Assembly (NCBI RefSeq): GCF_002902985.1
Contig: NZ_CP026167.1
Span: 4,278,001 to 4,342,000, forward strand
Origin: Leclercia sp. LSNIH1
GTDB lineage: Bacteria > Pseudomonadota > Gammaproteobacteria > Enterobacterales > Enterobacteriaceae
DNA: 64,000 nucleotides
Direction: 5' to 3'
How positions within the stretch are numbered: the stretch's first letter is position 1; each line of letters begins with the position of its first letter. The notes beneath the pieces were generated by a model, which saw only the letters and a list, made by a program, of their open reading frames with translations, was not told where the DNA came from and made no database searches. The position numbers and the translations under genes were made by a program. This document shows, in pieces, positions 8,686-16,830 of the stretch.

Positions 8686-8708
8686 GGCGTCTTTACGCCT
8701 ATTTTTTC
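8686..8708 (+). terminator. Small intrinsic terminator or attenuator
   Basis: GGCGT (8686-8690) and ACGCC (8695-8699) with loop CTTT, followed by TATTTTTT. It lies 25 bases upstream of the lipoprotein start at 8733, so it may attenuate that gene. Confidence 0.55.
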
Positions 8709-8732
8709 GTTTACTGTTTATATGGAGTTAAC

Positions 8733-9110
8733 ATGAAAAAACTGTTTATCGCTGCTCTGGTGAGCCTGCCTCTTACAGCTTGCACAACCTACGGCAACAA
8801 ATCTCTGAAAGACGAATCCCAACAAACCGTAAAAGCCAAAATCGTTAAAGGGAAAACTACTCAGCAAGATGTTATTAATGCATTCGGGGAACCACAAACG
8901 CGAGCTACCAATGACGGTCAGGAAATGTGGTCCTACTCCAGCATGTCAGGCGAGAGTCAGATCTCGAACTACATCCCCGGTCTGGCCCTGCTTAAAAACA
9001 GCAACACAGCTCACATGAACTCCCTTGAGATCTGGTTCAAGGGGAATGTTGTTGAGCGATATAATTTCAGTCAGACGGCGAGTAAGGTTTCTCGTGGGTT
9101 GCTGGATTGA
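8733..9110 (+). CDS. BamE/SmpA-like outer membrane lipoprotein
   Basis: 125 residues with signal peptide and lipobox LPLTAC|TT. The mature domain has the SmpA/OmlA pattern: KIVKGKTTQQDVINAFGEPQ, then MWSYSS and SLEIWFKGNVVERY, the small alpha-beta fold of BamE-type lipoproteins. BamE itself is part of the outer membrane protein assembly complex; accessory copies on mobile elements have unknown roles. GGAG precedes the ATG by five bases. GC content is higher than surrounding DNA, like the lipoprotein at 7562. Confidence 0.85.
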   Translation: MKKLFIAALVSLPLTACTTYGNKSLKDESQQTVKAKIVKGKTTQQDVINAFGEPQTRATNDGQEMWSYSSMSGESQISNYIPGLALLKNSNTAHMNSLEIWFKGNVVERYNFSQTASKVSRGLLD

Positions 9111-9159
9111 ATGATATAAAACTCCGGCCAAATCCTATCATCTACTCTTAAATACCAAT

Positions 9160-9200
9160 AGTGTCAATGAACCTCACCAGCGTTGAGCTTCATTGACACT
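9160..9200. repeat. Long perfect inverted repeat
   Basis: AGTGTCAATGAA at 9160-9171 and TTCATTGACACT at 9189-9200 are perfectly complementary, with an additional inner CTCA/TGAG pairing. It lies 50 bases after the lipoprotein gene and may terminate it or bind a regulator. No U-tract follows. Confidence 0.6.
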
Positions 9201-9254
9201 GTAGACGCACACCTTCTTCTATTATCCACCTATTTGTGATGCCTACATCCTGCT

Positions 9255-9294
9255 AAATGAGAAAGCTATAGTTAGATCAGTGCTTTCTCATTTT
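9255..9294. terminator. Probable bidirectional terminator
   Basis: AAATGAGAAAGC (9255-9266) and GCTTTCTCATTT (9282-9293), both ends T-rich in their respective direction. It lies between the convergent genes at 8733 and 9373. Confidence 0.7.
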
Positions 9295-9372
9295 ATATGA
9301 TAGATACCCTATTTAACCAAGAGTTATTTCTTGCTCTGGATTATATCATTAACATGACTAATAGGAATATAA

Positions 9373-10587
9373 CTAGCGATACTTCTCCATATTCTCTCTC
9401 CTTCGCAATTTATGGTCTATCACATTAAATTTAATTTTTTCAAAGTCGTCATAAGAGAAACCAAGATTTTTAAGTATGAAAAGCTCAATCAACAGCTCCA
9501 ACTTTAACGTTAAGTAGAATAGATCTATACCATCTGGAATATTTGTATACTTGCTGTCATTGTAATGCGTATAATAATTTCTCGTATCCCTTAATAAAAC
9601 ATCTAACCCTTCACGAGATTCATTGTCGAGAAAATCCACATATGCTTCATCTAGAATAACATCCTCTATTCTTTGTATATAGGTTTTATCGTTATCTTTA
9701 GTTAATTTCCTATGCAAACATTCAATTACTTGAGAGTATGTTATAAACTTTAAAACCAAGTCCAATTTATTCATGCTAGGGAGAAAATATAATCTCAGCA
9801 AATGCTCTGCTTCACTCATGATTAAATTCCATTTACAAAAAACATTCTGGACATCATTAGTGTTGTAATGGAACAAGCAAAAGTTATTACCTTGAATCGT
9901 TTCGCTTGAAAATGAAGGTTTGTAATTAATTGTAAAAACTTCATCTTCATCATCAATTATTTTATATCCATACTGCCTTACTATATTTTTTGCACCAAAT
10001 GATATAAAAGTAATGACTTTGTGTAATACATCTTGCACGTAATCGTAGTCCAATAATTTATTGGATGCGATAGCTATTTGAGAGGTTCTTTTCCCTGATT
10101 GAAAAGAATGTGTTGATGTAATAATAATATTAACATCATTATATTTTAATGATACTTTTTTTTGCATCAAATTATCATAGTTTTGAATTTCATGATAACA
10201 ATTTTCAAAAAACCAATTATCACAGTCAATATTACAAGAGAACTCTTTTATCTTTAAACTTCCCACATCATCTAAATAACTAGTGCCAACTATAAGAATA
10301 GAACCAAACAAAATACATTTTTGTACTGGCTCACACCCAAAACTTATCCCACCCGTTGTTTTTATTTTATACATAGGGCTGGGGATTGAAATATAAGAAT
10401 CACTAAACTTACAGTATATATTTTCTTCTATTACTTTATCATTATTACTAAATGGTTTGTCAGTATTAAGTTCAAATGAGCCATCCTCATATATTATTAA
10501 CTTACCTGATATATTTTTCCCTTTCTCATCATTGATAAAGAAATCACCATTAATTTCATTAACTATTTTATTCATCGCAACCTTCAT
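9373..10587 (-). CDS. apeA: ApeA-like anti-phage HEPN protein
   Basis: 404 residues. The first ~135 residues (GDFFINDEKGKNISGKLIIYEDG...FGSILIVGTSYLDD) resemble the ApeA N-terminal domain, and the C terminus is a HEPN domain with the RNase motif R-x4-H at R336-H341 (RDTRNYYTH). ApeA proteins give abortive phage defence, presumably by HEPN RNA cleavage triggered by infection. It is somewhat shorter than typical ApeA. The start may be MNKIVNEING (4 codons in). Very AT-rich codon use; flanked by a terminator and a decayed gene, so it appears to be an independent defence cassette. Confidence 0.75.
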   Translation of the reverse strand: MKVAMNKIVNEINGDFFINDEKGKNISGKLIIYEDGSFELNTDKPFSNNDKVIEENIYCKFSDSYISIPSPMYKIKTTGGISFGCEPVQKCILFGSILIVGTSYLDDVGSLKIKEFSCNIDCDNWFFENCYHEIQNYDNLMQKKVSLKYNDVNIIITSTHSFQSGKRTSQIAIASNKLLDYDYVQDVLHKVITFISFGAKNIVRQYGYKIIDDEDEVFTINYKPSFSSETIQGNNFCLFHYNTNDVQNVFCKWNLIMSEAEHLLRLYFLPSMNKLDLVLKFITYSQVIECLHRKLTKDNDKTYIQRIEDVILDEAYVDFLDNESREGLDVLLRDTRNYYTHYNDSKYTNIPDGIDLFYLTLKLELLIELFILKNLGFSYDDFEKIKFNVIDHKLRRRENMEKYR

Positions 10588-10626
10588 AATAATTAATTGT
10601 AAAAAATGTTATATCTAACTCTCATT

Positions 10627-10856
10627 TTATGATTCATTCTCACACAACGCAACCGCAATATTAATTCTATCGACAGTCTGAGATGATGGCCCATAAAGAT
10701 CGCCCTCAATTTCATGTTTAAACTCACCGTTCCTGAAGATTACAGCATACTTCAGCTAAGGCTTCACGTAGGTCCTGCAGGCCAAGCGCGTTTATCAGCT
10801 TCGACGTATATGAAGCATTGGCTTATATCCTGCAGTACCCATCATCATCCAGAACA
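10627..10856 (-). pseudogene. Decayed gene remnant, identity unknown
   Basis: Directly after the gene 10857-11168, one minus frame reads ANASYTSKLINALGLQDLRE.. and after a frameshift another reads YAVIFRNGEFKHEIEGDLYG...ALCENES to a stop at 10627. Both are protein-like with better GC than neighbours, but stops and a shift interrupt them. I cannot name the parent family. Confidence 0.45.
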
Positions 10857-11168
10857 CTAACGGGGCGTGTTGGGAGACAGGCTGTTGTAGATTTTGGTTT
10901 CTGGCATCAGCGATCTTATTGTCTCTTCGCTGACTTGGCTGAGTTCAGAGACTAACCTTCTATAAACATTAACCATTCGTTCCTTATCACAATCATCCGC
11001 TGATTCAGACAGGAAAAAATAATCGTAATCTTCAACATATATGTTATTACCGTTTTCAAGGGTAAGTTTTACACCTTGCTCGTGCTCTTCAATGTCTTTA
11101 ACTATACAGGTCATAAATGGTATTTTTCCATTTTCATGAAAGAGCGTAATTATTTTAAAATTATTCAT
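10857..11168 (-). CDS. Hypothetical protein
   Basis: 103 residues, acidic, predicted mixed strand-helix: a beta-rich first half (KIITLFHENGKIPFMTCIVKDIEE) then a helical tail. No family recognised. It follows a ribosome site (GGGAAAATAAAA) weakly, has AT-rich codon use, and stands between the replication gene and the decayed fragment, oriented as both. Confidence 0.6.
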   Translation of the reverse strand: MNNFKIITLFHENGKIPFMTCIVKDIEEHEQGVKLTLENGNNIYVEDYDYFFLSESADDCDKERMVNVYRRLVSELSQVSEETIRSLMPETKIYNSLSPNTPR

Positions 11169-11270
11169 TTTTATTTTCCCTTTTTATAGTTTCGATACTA
11201 CATTTGTTTTAGAATGATCAAACTTAACTCAAGCAATATTACATCCCCACATGAGATACTCGTGCACACC

Positions 11271-12083
11271 TTAATTTACTCGATCTCTGAATATCACCTT
11301 CGTGAACAAATCTTCGCCCTGAATATTATCCCAATCTAACGGTTCTTCTGGCGGTAGAAGCGTTTCTCCCTTGGTAGCAATAGCTCCATCCGCGCTTTTA
11401 TCCATCATTTTCGCTTGGGATCTTTTAGCCTGTAATCTTGCGATTAACAAATCAATATCCTCTTGGTCATTAACATCTTCTATCACTGACTGAATCGACC
11501 TGCTTTTCACTTCAGCATTGCTATTTGTATCGCGCCTACCAAAATCATTTTCGCTTTGTTCTTCCATTGTTTCTTTCTTTTTTCTAATCTCTGAAACAAA
11601 GCGAGCACGATCACCATTGAACACAATAGCAGGATTTATAAAATACCAGTTTTTTTCATTCGTTTTAGCAATAATACGTTTCTCAATAAGTTCTTTTATA
11701 CCTCTGTAAAAGATAGATTCAGACAAGACGAAGTGATCTATCTTTTCTGCAAGCGACATTGCTTTTTTACAGCTCAGGTAAAAGTGATCTTTACCTATCG
11801 CATCCTGATAGATACGGAGAAATATGAAAAACACCTTGTACGCTGTTTTCGTTAAATCAAAATATGCTTTTATCTGGGAAGTGTAGAGCTTAATGAATTC
11901 TTCTTTATCGACCTCTTGTGTATGTACTATATTGGCAAAATAAGATTTGCTGGTATCCTTCCTTTCAATAAGTTCTGTTCCTCTTGAAACAGTCAGGTTC
12001 TTCTTTCTTGTTTCAATCTTTATCTCTGTCTCAAAGCAAAAAGGATTTAAGCCTAAATCTAAATCAACTTCTATTTCATTCAT
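11271..12083 (-). CDS. RepL-type plasmid replication initiator
   Basis: 270 residues from the ATG at 12083 (GAGG ten bases before; a GTG three bases upstream is possible). Residues about 75-165 hold a winged-helix domain with the RepL pattern: FFIFLRIYQDA, then LSESIFYRGIKELIEKRIIAKT..NWYFINPAIVFNGDRARFV. RepL-type proteins start replication of small plasmids. The C-terminal 100 residues are charged and variable. The gene reads away from the iteron array at 12248-12331 that lies 165 bases upstream, the usual place for an iteron-controlled origin. This implies that block A was or is an autonomous plasmid-like molecule. Confidence 0.75.
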   Translation of the reverse strand: MNEIEVDLDLGLNPFCFETEIKIETRKKNLTVSRGTELIERKDTSKSYFANIVHTQEVDKEEFIKLYTSQIKAYFDLTKTAYKVFFIFLRIYQDAIGKDHFYLSCKKAMSLAEKIDHFVLSESIFYRGIKELIEKRIIAKTNEKNWYFINPAIVFNGDRARFVSEIRKKKETMEEQSENDFGRRDTNSNAEVKSRSIQSVIEDVNDQEDIDLLIARLQAKRSQAKMMDKSADGAIATKGETLLPPEEPLDWDNIQGEDLFTKVIFRDRVN

Positions 12084-12247
12084 CACGACATTACCTCTTA
12101 TTTTTTTATTTATAATTAAATACCATGCACAAAATAGATATCAAGTTTTTTGCATATTTTTTTGCAAAAATATTTTAGAAATCGCAAGTATTCCAGTGAC
12201 TATAATTTAAAGCACTGTCATTTTTAACCAATAAAATGACATAGAAA

Positions 12248-12331
12248 CTGACTACAGAGTCAGGAAAGCTCACTGTACAGTCAGGAATACTGACCACAGA
12301 GTCAGGAACACTGACCGTACAGTCAGTCCCG
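12248..12331. repeat. Four 21-bp tandem direct repeats (iterons)
   Basis: Units begin at 12248, 12269, 12290 and 12311, exactly 21 bases apart. Consensus is about CTGACNRYACAGTCAGGAAYA, each containing the palindromic core CTGAC...GTCAG. They lie upstream of the RepL-type gene and are typical Rep binding sites. Confidence 0.85.
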
Positions 12332-12798
12332 TTTATTTGTTCAATCCCTTATACAGCAAGGGCTACAAGCCGATTTTGTCTCAATTTAATTTTGCAAGAA
12401 GTAAGAGATAATACTTAAGAGGATAAACAGAAACCGGGCGATTTTTATGATCGCCACATGGGGTTTCAACCTTAAAATGATTAACCATTTTCGGGTTGCA
12501 TTTTTTATTGCAGAGCTTTCCTTTTTATTACATTAAAAATCCTTTTTTTGAAAATCATCACCATCTATGAGCTGACGCTCATGTGCTAAAGCACGGCTAC
12601 GCCCTGACGCTGACATTAATCTATTTTTACTTTCATTAGGTAGTTTCCATACTGGCTAGGAAAATAAAAAAGGATCGTATTTAGATCGTTTCCTCATCCT
12701 GCTTTAAAAAAGATCCCATAGCCGTGTAAAGTGTTAACTCTGTAAAACGGGGTATTTACTCTTCACTGAATGAAAAATATGCACATAAGCAGCACTTC

Positions 12799-12819
12799 GT
12801 GATTGTCTTGAACAATCAC
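12799..12819. repeat. Hairpin repeat, copy 1
   Basis: GTGATTGT-CTTGA-ACAATCAC, a perfect 8-bp stem. The same stem occurs at 12937-12957, and the flanks (AGCAGCRCTT before, TTGCTG after) are also shared. Confidence 0.75.
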
Positions 12820-12936
12820 ATTGCTGGAACAGGGTTCATCCCTGTTAATGATGGATTTATCCATACAGAATTGCGGCGATAGCCGCTATGTAGTAAAAGA
12901 AAACAATAACATATCCCTAAAAACCAGCAGCGCTTA

Positions 12937-12957
12937 GTGATTGTCTTATACAATCAC
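12937..12957. repeat. Hairpin repeat, copy 2
   Basis: GTGATTGT-CTTAT-ACAATCAC, identical stem to copy 1, 138 bases downstream, with matching flanks. Confidence 0.75.
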
Positions 12958-13192
12958 TTGCTGTCTATCATTAAAAGTAAAGATATGACAGATGATAAAA
13001 CGGAACCATTTGACTGGCACACTCCAATCTTAAACCATTAAAATCATTATATTAAAATATTTCTACAGTGAAATTTTTCTGTACTGAAACCAAACATCTT
13101 TCTTTGAAAACTCTGTTATATTTAAAAACCATCGGAATCAGTGAACGTAATTTCGCAAAAATGTATTTTATTTCATTTTTTCACATTTATTT

Positions 13193-13222
13193 TTGACAAT
13201 GACATGTTCTGCATTATATAAA
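13193..13222 (+). promoter_or_regulatory. Sigma-70 promoter of the 13256-13696 gene pair
   Basis: TTGACA at 13193-13198 with TATATA at 13215-13220 (16-base spacer; TATAAA at 13217 with 18 bases is an alternative). It precedes an AAGGAAAG ribosome site and the ATG at 13256. Confidence 0.7.
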
Positions 13223-13255
13223 TATAAACAATAATAATAATAAAAGGAAAGACAC

Positions 13256-13483
13256 ATGAGCATTGATTACAATAAAATAATGGCATTAAGCAGTGAAGGA
13301 GTGGAAGATTACATATGCAGAAATAATTTTACTGATAAGCAAAAGCTAGAGATATACGGATTCCACAATAGAAACCGAAAAGATAAAGCAACAGCAAATG
13401 TAAACAAAGAACATAGCTCTGATATACAACAGAGAATAGTCTATGTTCACGCTTTTTTAGATAATCTGGAAACGCTCGGGTAG
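13256..13483 (+). CDS. Hypothetical protein, first gene of a two-gene unit by the origin
   Basis: 75 residues, hydrophilic, no recognised domain (MSIDYNKIMALSSEGVEDYI). Good promoter and ribosome site. The next gene starts 3 bases after its stop, so the two are surely co-transcribed. Position next to the replication origin suggests a copy-number or replication accessory function (inference). Confidence 0.65.
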   Translation: MSIDYNKIMALSSEGVEDYICRNNFTDKQKLEIYGFHNRNRKDKATANVNKEHSSDIQQRIVYVHAFLDNLETLG

Positions 13484-13486
13484 AAC

Positions 13487-13696
13487 ATGTCGGGTGCAGA
13501 ATATACAATAATGATCCGTTTATGTAAGCTCATGCAGCATGGAAATTTGATCGCCAGCGTATCACAATCAGCTCTTGCAGAAGAGCTTGCCATGAGTAGA
13601 TCTAACGTAAGTAAATGCTGGCAGAAACTTATAAATAAAAATATTCTGGTTCAAGAAGGAAAACATACAATGATAAATGCGAATCTATTTCTATAG
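13487..13696 (+). CDS. Small winged-helix DNA-binding protein (RepL-like)
   Basis: 69 residues that are essentially one helix-turn-helix: VSQSALAEELAMSRSNVSKCWQKLINKNILV, followed by a short wing. The pattern (IA..L..SR..VSK....L...NI) is the same as RepL-type replication proteins, of which this would be just the DNA-binding part. It may be a repressor of replication or a minimal Rep protein. Starts 3 bases after the upstream gene, without its own strong ribosome site, suggesting translational coupling. Confidence 0.65.
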   Translation: MSGAEYTIMIRLCKLMQHGNLIASVSQSALAEELAMSRSNVSKCWQKLINKNILVQEGKHTMINANLFL

Positions 13697-13962
13697 GGCT
13701 AGTACAGGACGTTAAATCCCATAAGTTCAAAAATCACTGAGAACAGTCAGTTAAGGCATAAAAACGTATTTATCTCAGTTTGCGAAGATACTATATTTAT
13801 TAGCAACGTTTAAAAAATAAATAATGAAGATGATAAATCATCTTTCTCTACTCCTGATGTTGCAACTCAGTATCAGCAAACAAGATGTTGGATGATTATT
13901 CCGAATAAGTCGATAAGGAAGAAGCATGCAATAGTTATTAAAATTTAAAAATAAAAGGGTTT
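13697..13962. other. Short intergenic region, nothing definite
   Basis: 266 AT-rich bases between two rightward genes. No hairpin with a U-tract and no clear promoter pair; a ribosome site (AAAAGGG) precedes the ATG at 13963. Confidence 0.3.
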
Positions 13963-14724
13963 ATGAAAAGTAAAATAATAGTGCGTGAGAAAAATTATTT
14001 GGGTGGTGTTATAATATTCTTTCAGATGGATGGGGAGAAATATTATTATGAGCCTATATCTTCACATTATGTAAAAAACTCTATTAAAAAGGTTTCATGC
14101 ATAGATATTGAAGATGAGTATAAACCCTACTTAGACAAACTAAATAGTGATATAGACTTAGAAAGAGATGGTGGCAGCATACTATATGCAGATAATGTTT
14201 TGGCATTTAAAAAAGAACCATCATACTCTCTATGTAAAAAAGTATTGAAAAACTCCGGGGTAAATATACAGTATTTAAATAACCCTACACATGAGTTGTG
14301 TAATATCGCGATTCAAAACAATGGATACAATCTTAAACATGTTATCCCTTTTATTAAAGAAGAAGACTTAAACGGTTTTTATAGAATTGCAGTGAAGAAC
14401 AATGGAATGGCTCTTAGGCTAATCCCTAACCCTTCGTATGATTTACAGTTAATGGCGGTAAAAAACTGTGGCGCTGCCTTAAAATATGTTGATAACCCCA
14501 CAAGGGAGATAGCTTTAGAGGCAGCAAGAAATCACACCGCTATTTTAGAATTCGAAAACAGGGATATAGTTGAAAAATACATAGATGATGATTTTATTCG
14601 TGAATCTGAAGATATTGAATTTCTTCCCCTTATGATGTTTAGAGAATCCATCAAATTCTTTAAAGAGTTAAAGGTTCATCTGGTGATATTAATGGAATAT
14701 TTCAAAGCTAAATCATTATCATAA
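13963..14724 (+). CDS. DUF4116-like repeat protein
   Basis: 253 residues. Residues about 95-195 contain tandem helical repeats of roughly 25 residues with the DUF4116 style pattern (ELCNIAIQNNGYNLKHV, FYRIAVKNNGMALRLIPNPS, LQLMAVKNCGAALKYVDNPT, IALEAARNHTAILEF). Each repeat has A.K..G.AL..V, as in the DUF4116 repeats known from phage and amoeba-associated bacterial proteins of unknown function. The first 90 residues are beta-rich. Codon use is extremely AT-rich. Single gene with its own terminator. Confidence 0.7.
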   Translation: MKSKIIVREKNYLGGVIIFFQMDGEKYYYEPISSHYVKNSIKKVSCIDIEDEYKPYLDKLNSDIDLERDGGSILYADNVLAFKKEPSYSLCKKVLKNSGVNIQYLNNPTHELCNIAIQNNGYNLKHVIPFIKEEDLNGFYRIAVKNNGMALRLIPNPSYDLQLMAVKNCGAALKYVDNPTREIALEAARNHTAILEFENRDIVEKYIDDDFIRESEDIEFLPLMMFRESIKFFKELKVHLVILMEYFKAKSLS

Positions 14725-14743
14725 AAGGCTCATACTGAGCCTT
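14725..14743 (+). terminator. Hairpin after the DUF4116-like gene
   Basis: AAGGCTC (14725-14731) and GAGCCTT (14737-14743) followed by CTTT. Confidence 0.6.
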
Positions 14744-14842
14744 CTTTAGCCCTTGCAAACATTCGTATTAGAGGCAAGCACTCAGCAGATCACTGGAAAT
14801 AATTTACAGTCTAGATAATTTATTTATCTTTTATTATCATTA

Positions 14843-16111
14843 TCAATTAAATTTTATTCTATTTTTACTTCTCATATCCTGAGAAACAGGTTCAGATAAA
14901 GACTGTTTTACATTTTTTAATTTATCTTTAAAACTTATAACCTTTTCATGCGTCTGAGTATAAAGTTTATTAAACACTTCAATGCCCAAAAACTCTCTTG
15001 CTGCATCTAATGTCCTGCTCATATGATTTTCTCTTTTAACGGCAAAATCAACTTGAGATGCCATTTCTTTAGTTAGCGTCTGAACTCTATTTATATAAGT
15101 ATCTTTTGCTACTGGATCATTTATATCAGTTGGAAGCATTCCAACAGAAAAATGAGGTGCCTCTTTAAATGCTTCCGATCTGGAAACGACTACATCCCTT
15201 TCTTTAACATCACCTTCATTTTTTATTTTTTCACTAAATCCTTCTTTGTTAAACCACACCCCCAAAGAACTGGATACTCTCTCAGCATGTTTAACTCTCA
15301 TTACAGCTCGATTATCAAACATAGCTGTATGAAGTTCTTCTGAAAGATTTCTGTTGCCTTGCTTGAGTATTTCTTCCTGCACTCTTTTCAATGCAGCATT
15401 ATCAATGCCAGTATCAATATTGAATATTTTTTCATCAGCTTGTCTTTTAACTTGGTAAAATTGTTCGTTAACACTTATTATATCATCTAGGTTATCGACT
15501 TCTGCCTGTTCTTTCACTATCGCTACAGGTTCTGGTGTTGGTGCTATGTCTAAAGACTCACCAGCATATAGCTTATTGAAAACTTCAACACCTAAAAGCT
15601 GTTTAGCGGCCTCAATGGTATTGTTCATATGGCTTTCTCTACTAACCGCAAAACTAAGCTGATATTCCATATCTTTGGTTAATTGTTCTACCCTTTTTAT
15701 ATAAGCATCCTTTACATCTGGCTGATCTATATTATGTTGATACATACCAACAGAAAAGTAAGGTGCGTCTTTGAATGCTTCGGATTTAGATGCCACTACC
15801 TCTCTTTCTTTTACATCACCTTCTGATTTTATTTTATCGCTAAAAGCACCTGTATCAAACCATTCGTTCAATGAACTTGAAACTCGCTCCGCATGTTTGA
15901 CTCTCATTACAGCGCTATTCTCAAACATTGCTTTATGCAACTCTTCTGCAAGACCTCTATTCCCCTGTTTTAAAACAGCTTGTTGAACCCTTCTTAAGGC
16001 TTCATTATCTATTCCTGTATCAGCATTGAATATTTTATTGTTTGCTTCAGCTTTTGCCTTATAAAATCTTTCATTTATTTCTGATATTTCTTCCCAAGTA
16101 CTCTCTTTCAT
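14843..16111 (-). CDS. Large protein made of two tandem ~173-residue repeats, function unknown
   Basis: 422 residues with no signal peptide or membrane segment. Residues about 10-182 and 212-384 are two copies of the same module, offset by 202 residues; long blocks are identical or nearly so (MRVKHAERVSSSL, SEAFK.AP.FSVGM, DTGIDN.AL.RVQ, LLG.EVFNKLY). The repeats are strongly helical and charged. I do not recognise the domain. A linker with Pro/Glu separates the copies and a basic tail follows. The high identity between copies implies a recent duplication or selection to keep both. Its gene is divergent from 16300-16779. Confidence 0.8.
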   Translation of the reverse strand: MKESTWEEISEINERFYKAKAEANNKIFNADTGIDNEALRRVQQAVLKQGNRGLAEELHKAMFENSAVMRVKHAERVSSSLNEWFDTGAFSDKIKSEGDVKEREVVASKSEAFKDAPYFSVGMYQHNIDQPDVKDAYIKRVEQLTKDMEYQLSFAVSRESHMNNTIEAAKQLLGVEVFNKLYAGESLDIAPTPEPVAIVKEQAEVDNLDDIISVNEQFYQVKRQADEKIFNIDTGIDNAALKRVQEEILKQGNRNLSEELHTAMFDNRAVMRVKHAERVSSSLGVWFNKEGFSEKIKNEGDVKERDVVVSRSEAFKEAPHFSVGMLPTDINDPVAKDTYINRVQTLTKEMASQVDFAVKRENHMSRTLDAAREFLGIEVFNKLYTQTHEKVISFKDKLKNVKQSLSEPVSQDMRSKNRIKFN

Positions 16112-16299
16112 ATTATCACCTATATATTTTGTTGATATATTTATTATATTTTATATTAACAACTAGTAAATATATGGCATTGATATATTTTATTATTTGA
16201 AAAAAACTCACGATGTACTAAGGGATAAAATCACTAATTTGACACTTCCTCTATATTTAATAAAATATACTCATTGATATTATTATGGCGAGGAAATAT

Positions 16300-16779
16300 A
16301 TGAGAAAAGTACAATTAGACAACAATGATTTATTAACATATTTTAATACGATTGAAGAACTCAAAAATCATCCATCAATGGAAGAATATAGAACTGGATA
16401 TCGTAAGCTACGTGATGATGATGCATTTGCATATGAAATAAACAAATATAGGTCTGCACATACCACACTGCGCAGACTGGATAAGAAAAGACAATCTCTT
16501 TTGGCTAGCTTTATTAGTGAGCTTAATCCTATAAGTCACTCAGCCGCTAACACCGCTGCTAAATCATCAGGAAATTTTGATTTAATTAATGAAAGAATAC
16601 TTTACAGAAAAACCATCGAAGAAAAAAGTGATGCTGAAATCATGGCTCTGGTGATAAAACAACGCACAGAGGCCACCCTTGCGTTCCAGCGCTCTGTTGA
16701 GCTGAGTCTTAAACAGCTTTCTTCTATCTCATCAGATTTTGAATCATCAAATAAAAACAGAAGAAAAATGTCTATCTAA
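16300..16779 (+). CDS. Helical protein of unknown function
   Basis: 159 residues from the ATG at 16300; the preceding in-frame ATG at 16285 is contradicted by the ribosome site GCGAGGA at 16288-16294. Entirely helical and charged with a heptad-rich C-terminal half (SVELSLKQLSSISSDFESS). No family recognised. Divergent from the tandem-repeat protein, sharing a 188-base AT-rich region between them that must hold both promoters; the pair may work together (inference). Confidence 0.65.
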   Translation: MRKVQLDNNDLLTYFNTIEELKNHPSMEEYRTGYRKLRDDDAFAYEINKYRSAHTTLRRLDKKRQSLLASFISELNPISHSAANTAAKSSGNFDLINERILYRKTIEEKSDAEIMALVIKQRTEATLAFQRSVELSLKQLSSISSDFESSNKNRRKMSI

Positions 16780-16795
16780 ATGCATGATGCTCTAT

Positions 16796-16821
16796 CCATA
16801 TTGGCCGCCACACCAATATGG
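16796..16821. terminator. Perfect 9-bp inverted repeat between convergent genes
   Basis: CCATATTGG (16796-16804) and CCAATATGG (16813-16821), loop CCGCCACA. Probably terminates both the 16300 gene and the H-NST-like gene, though no U-tract is present. Confidence 0.55.
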
Positions 16822-16830
16822 TATCGACAT

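Larger units (their letters stand above)
12332..13192. other. Origin-like non-coding region with multiple hairpins
   Basis: 860 bases without a gene beside the iterons. It contains ATGAGC-TGAC-GCTCAT (12567-12582), GTGCT-AAA-GCAC (12583-12594), a DnaA-box-like TTATCCATA (12857-12865) and two copies of an unusual hairpin (12799 and 12937). This is the likely replication origin region. Confidence 0.55.

Noticed and set aside
12248..12331. Short tandem repeats as a CRISPR array
   Set aside because: The units are contiguous 21-mers with no spacers and no cas genes nearby.
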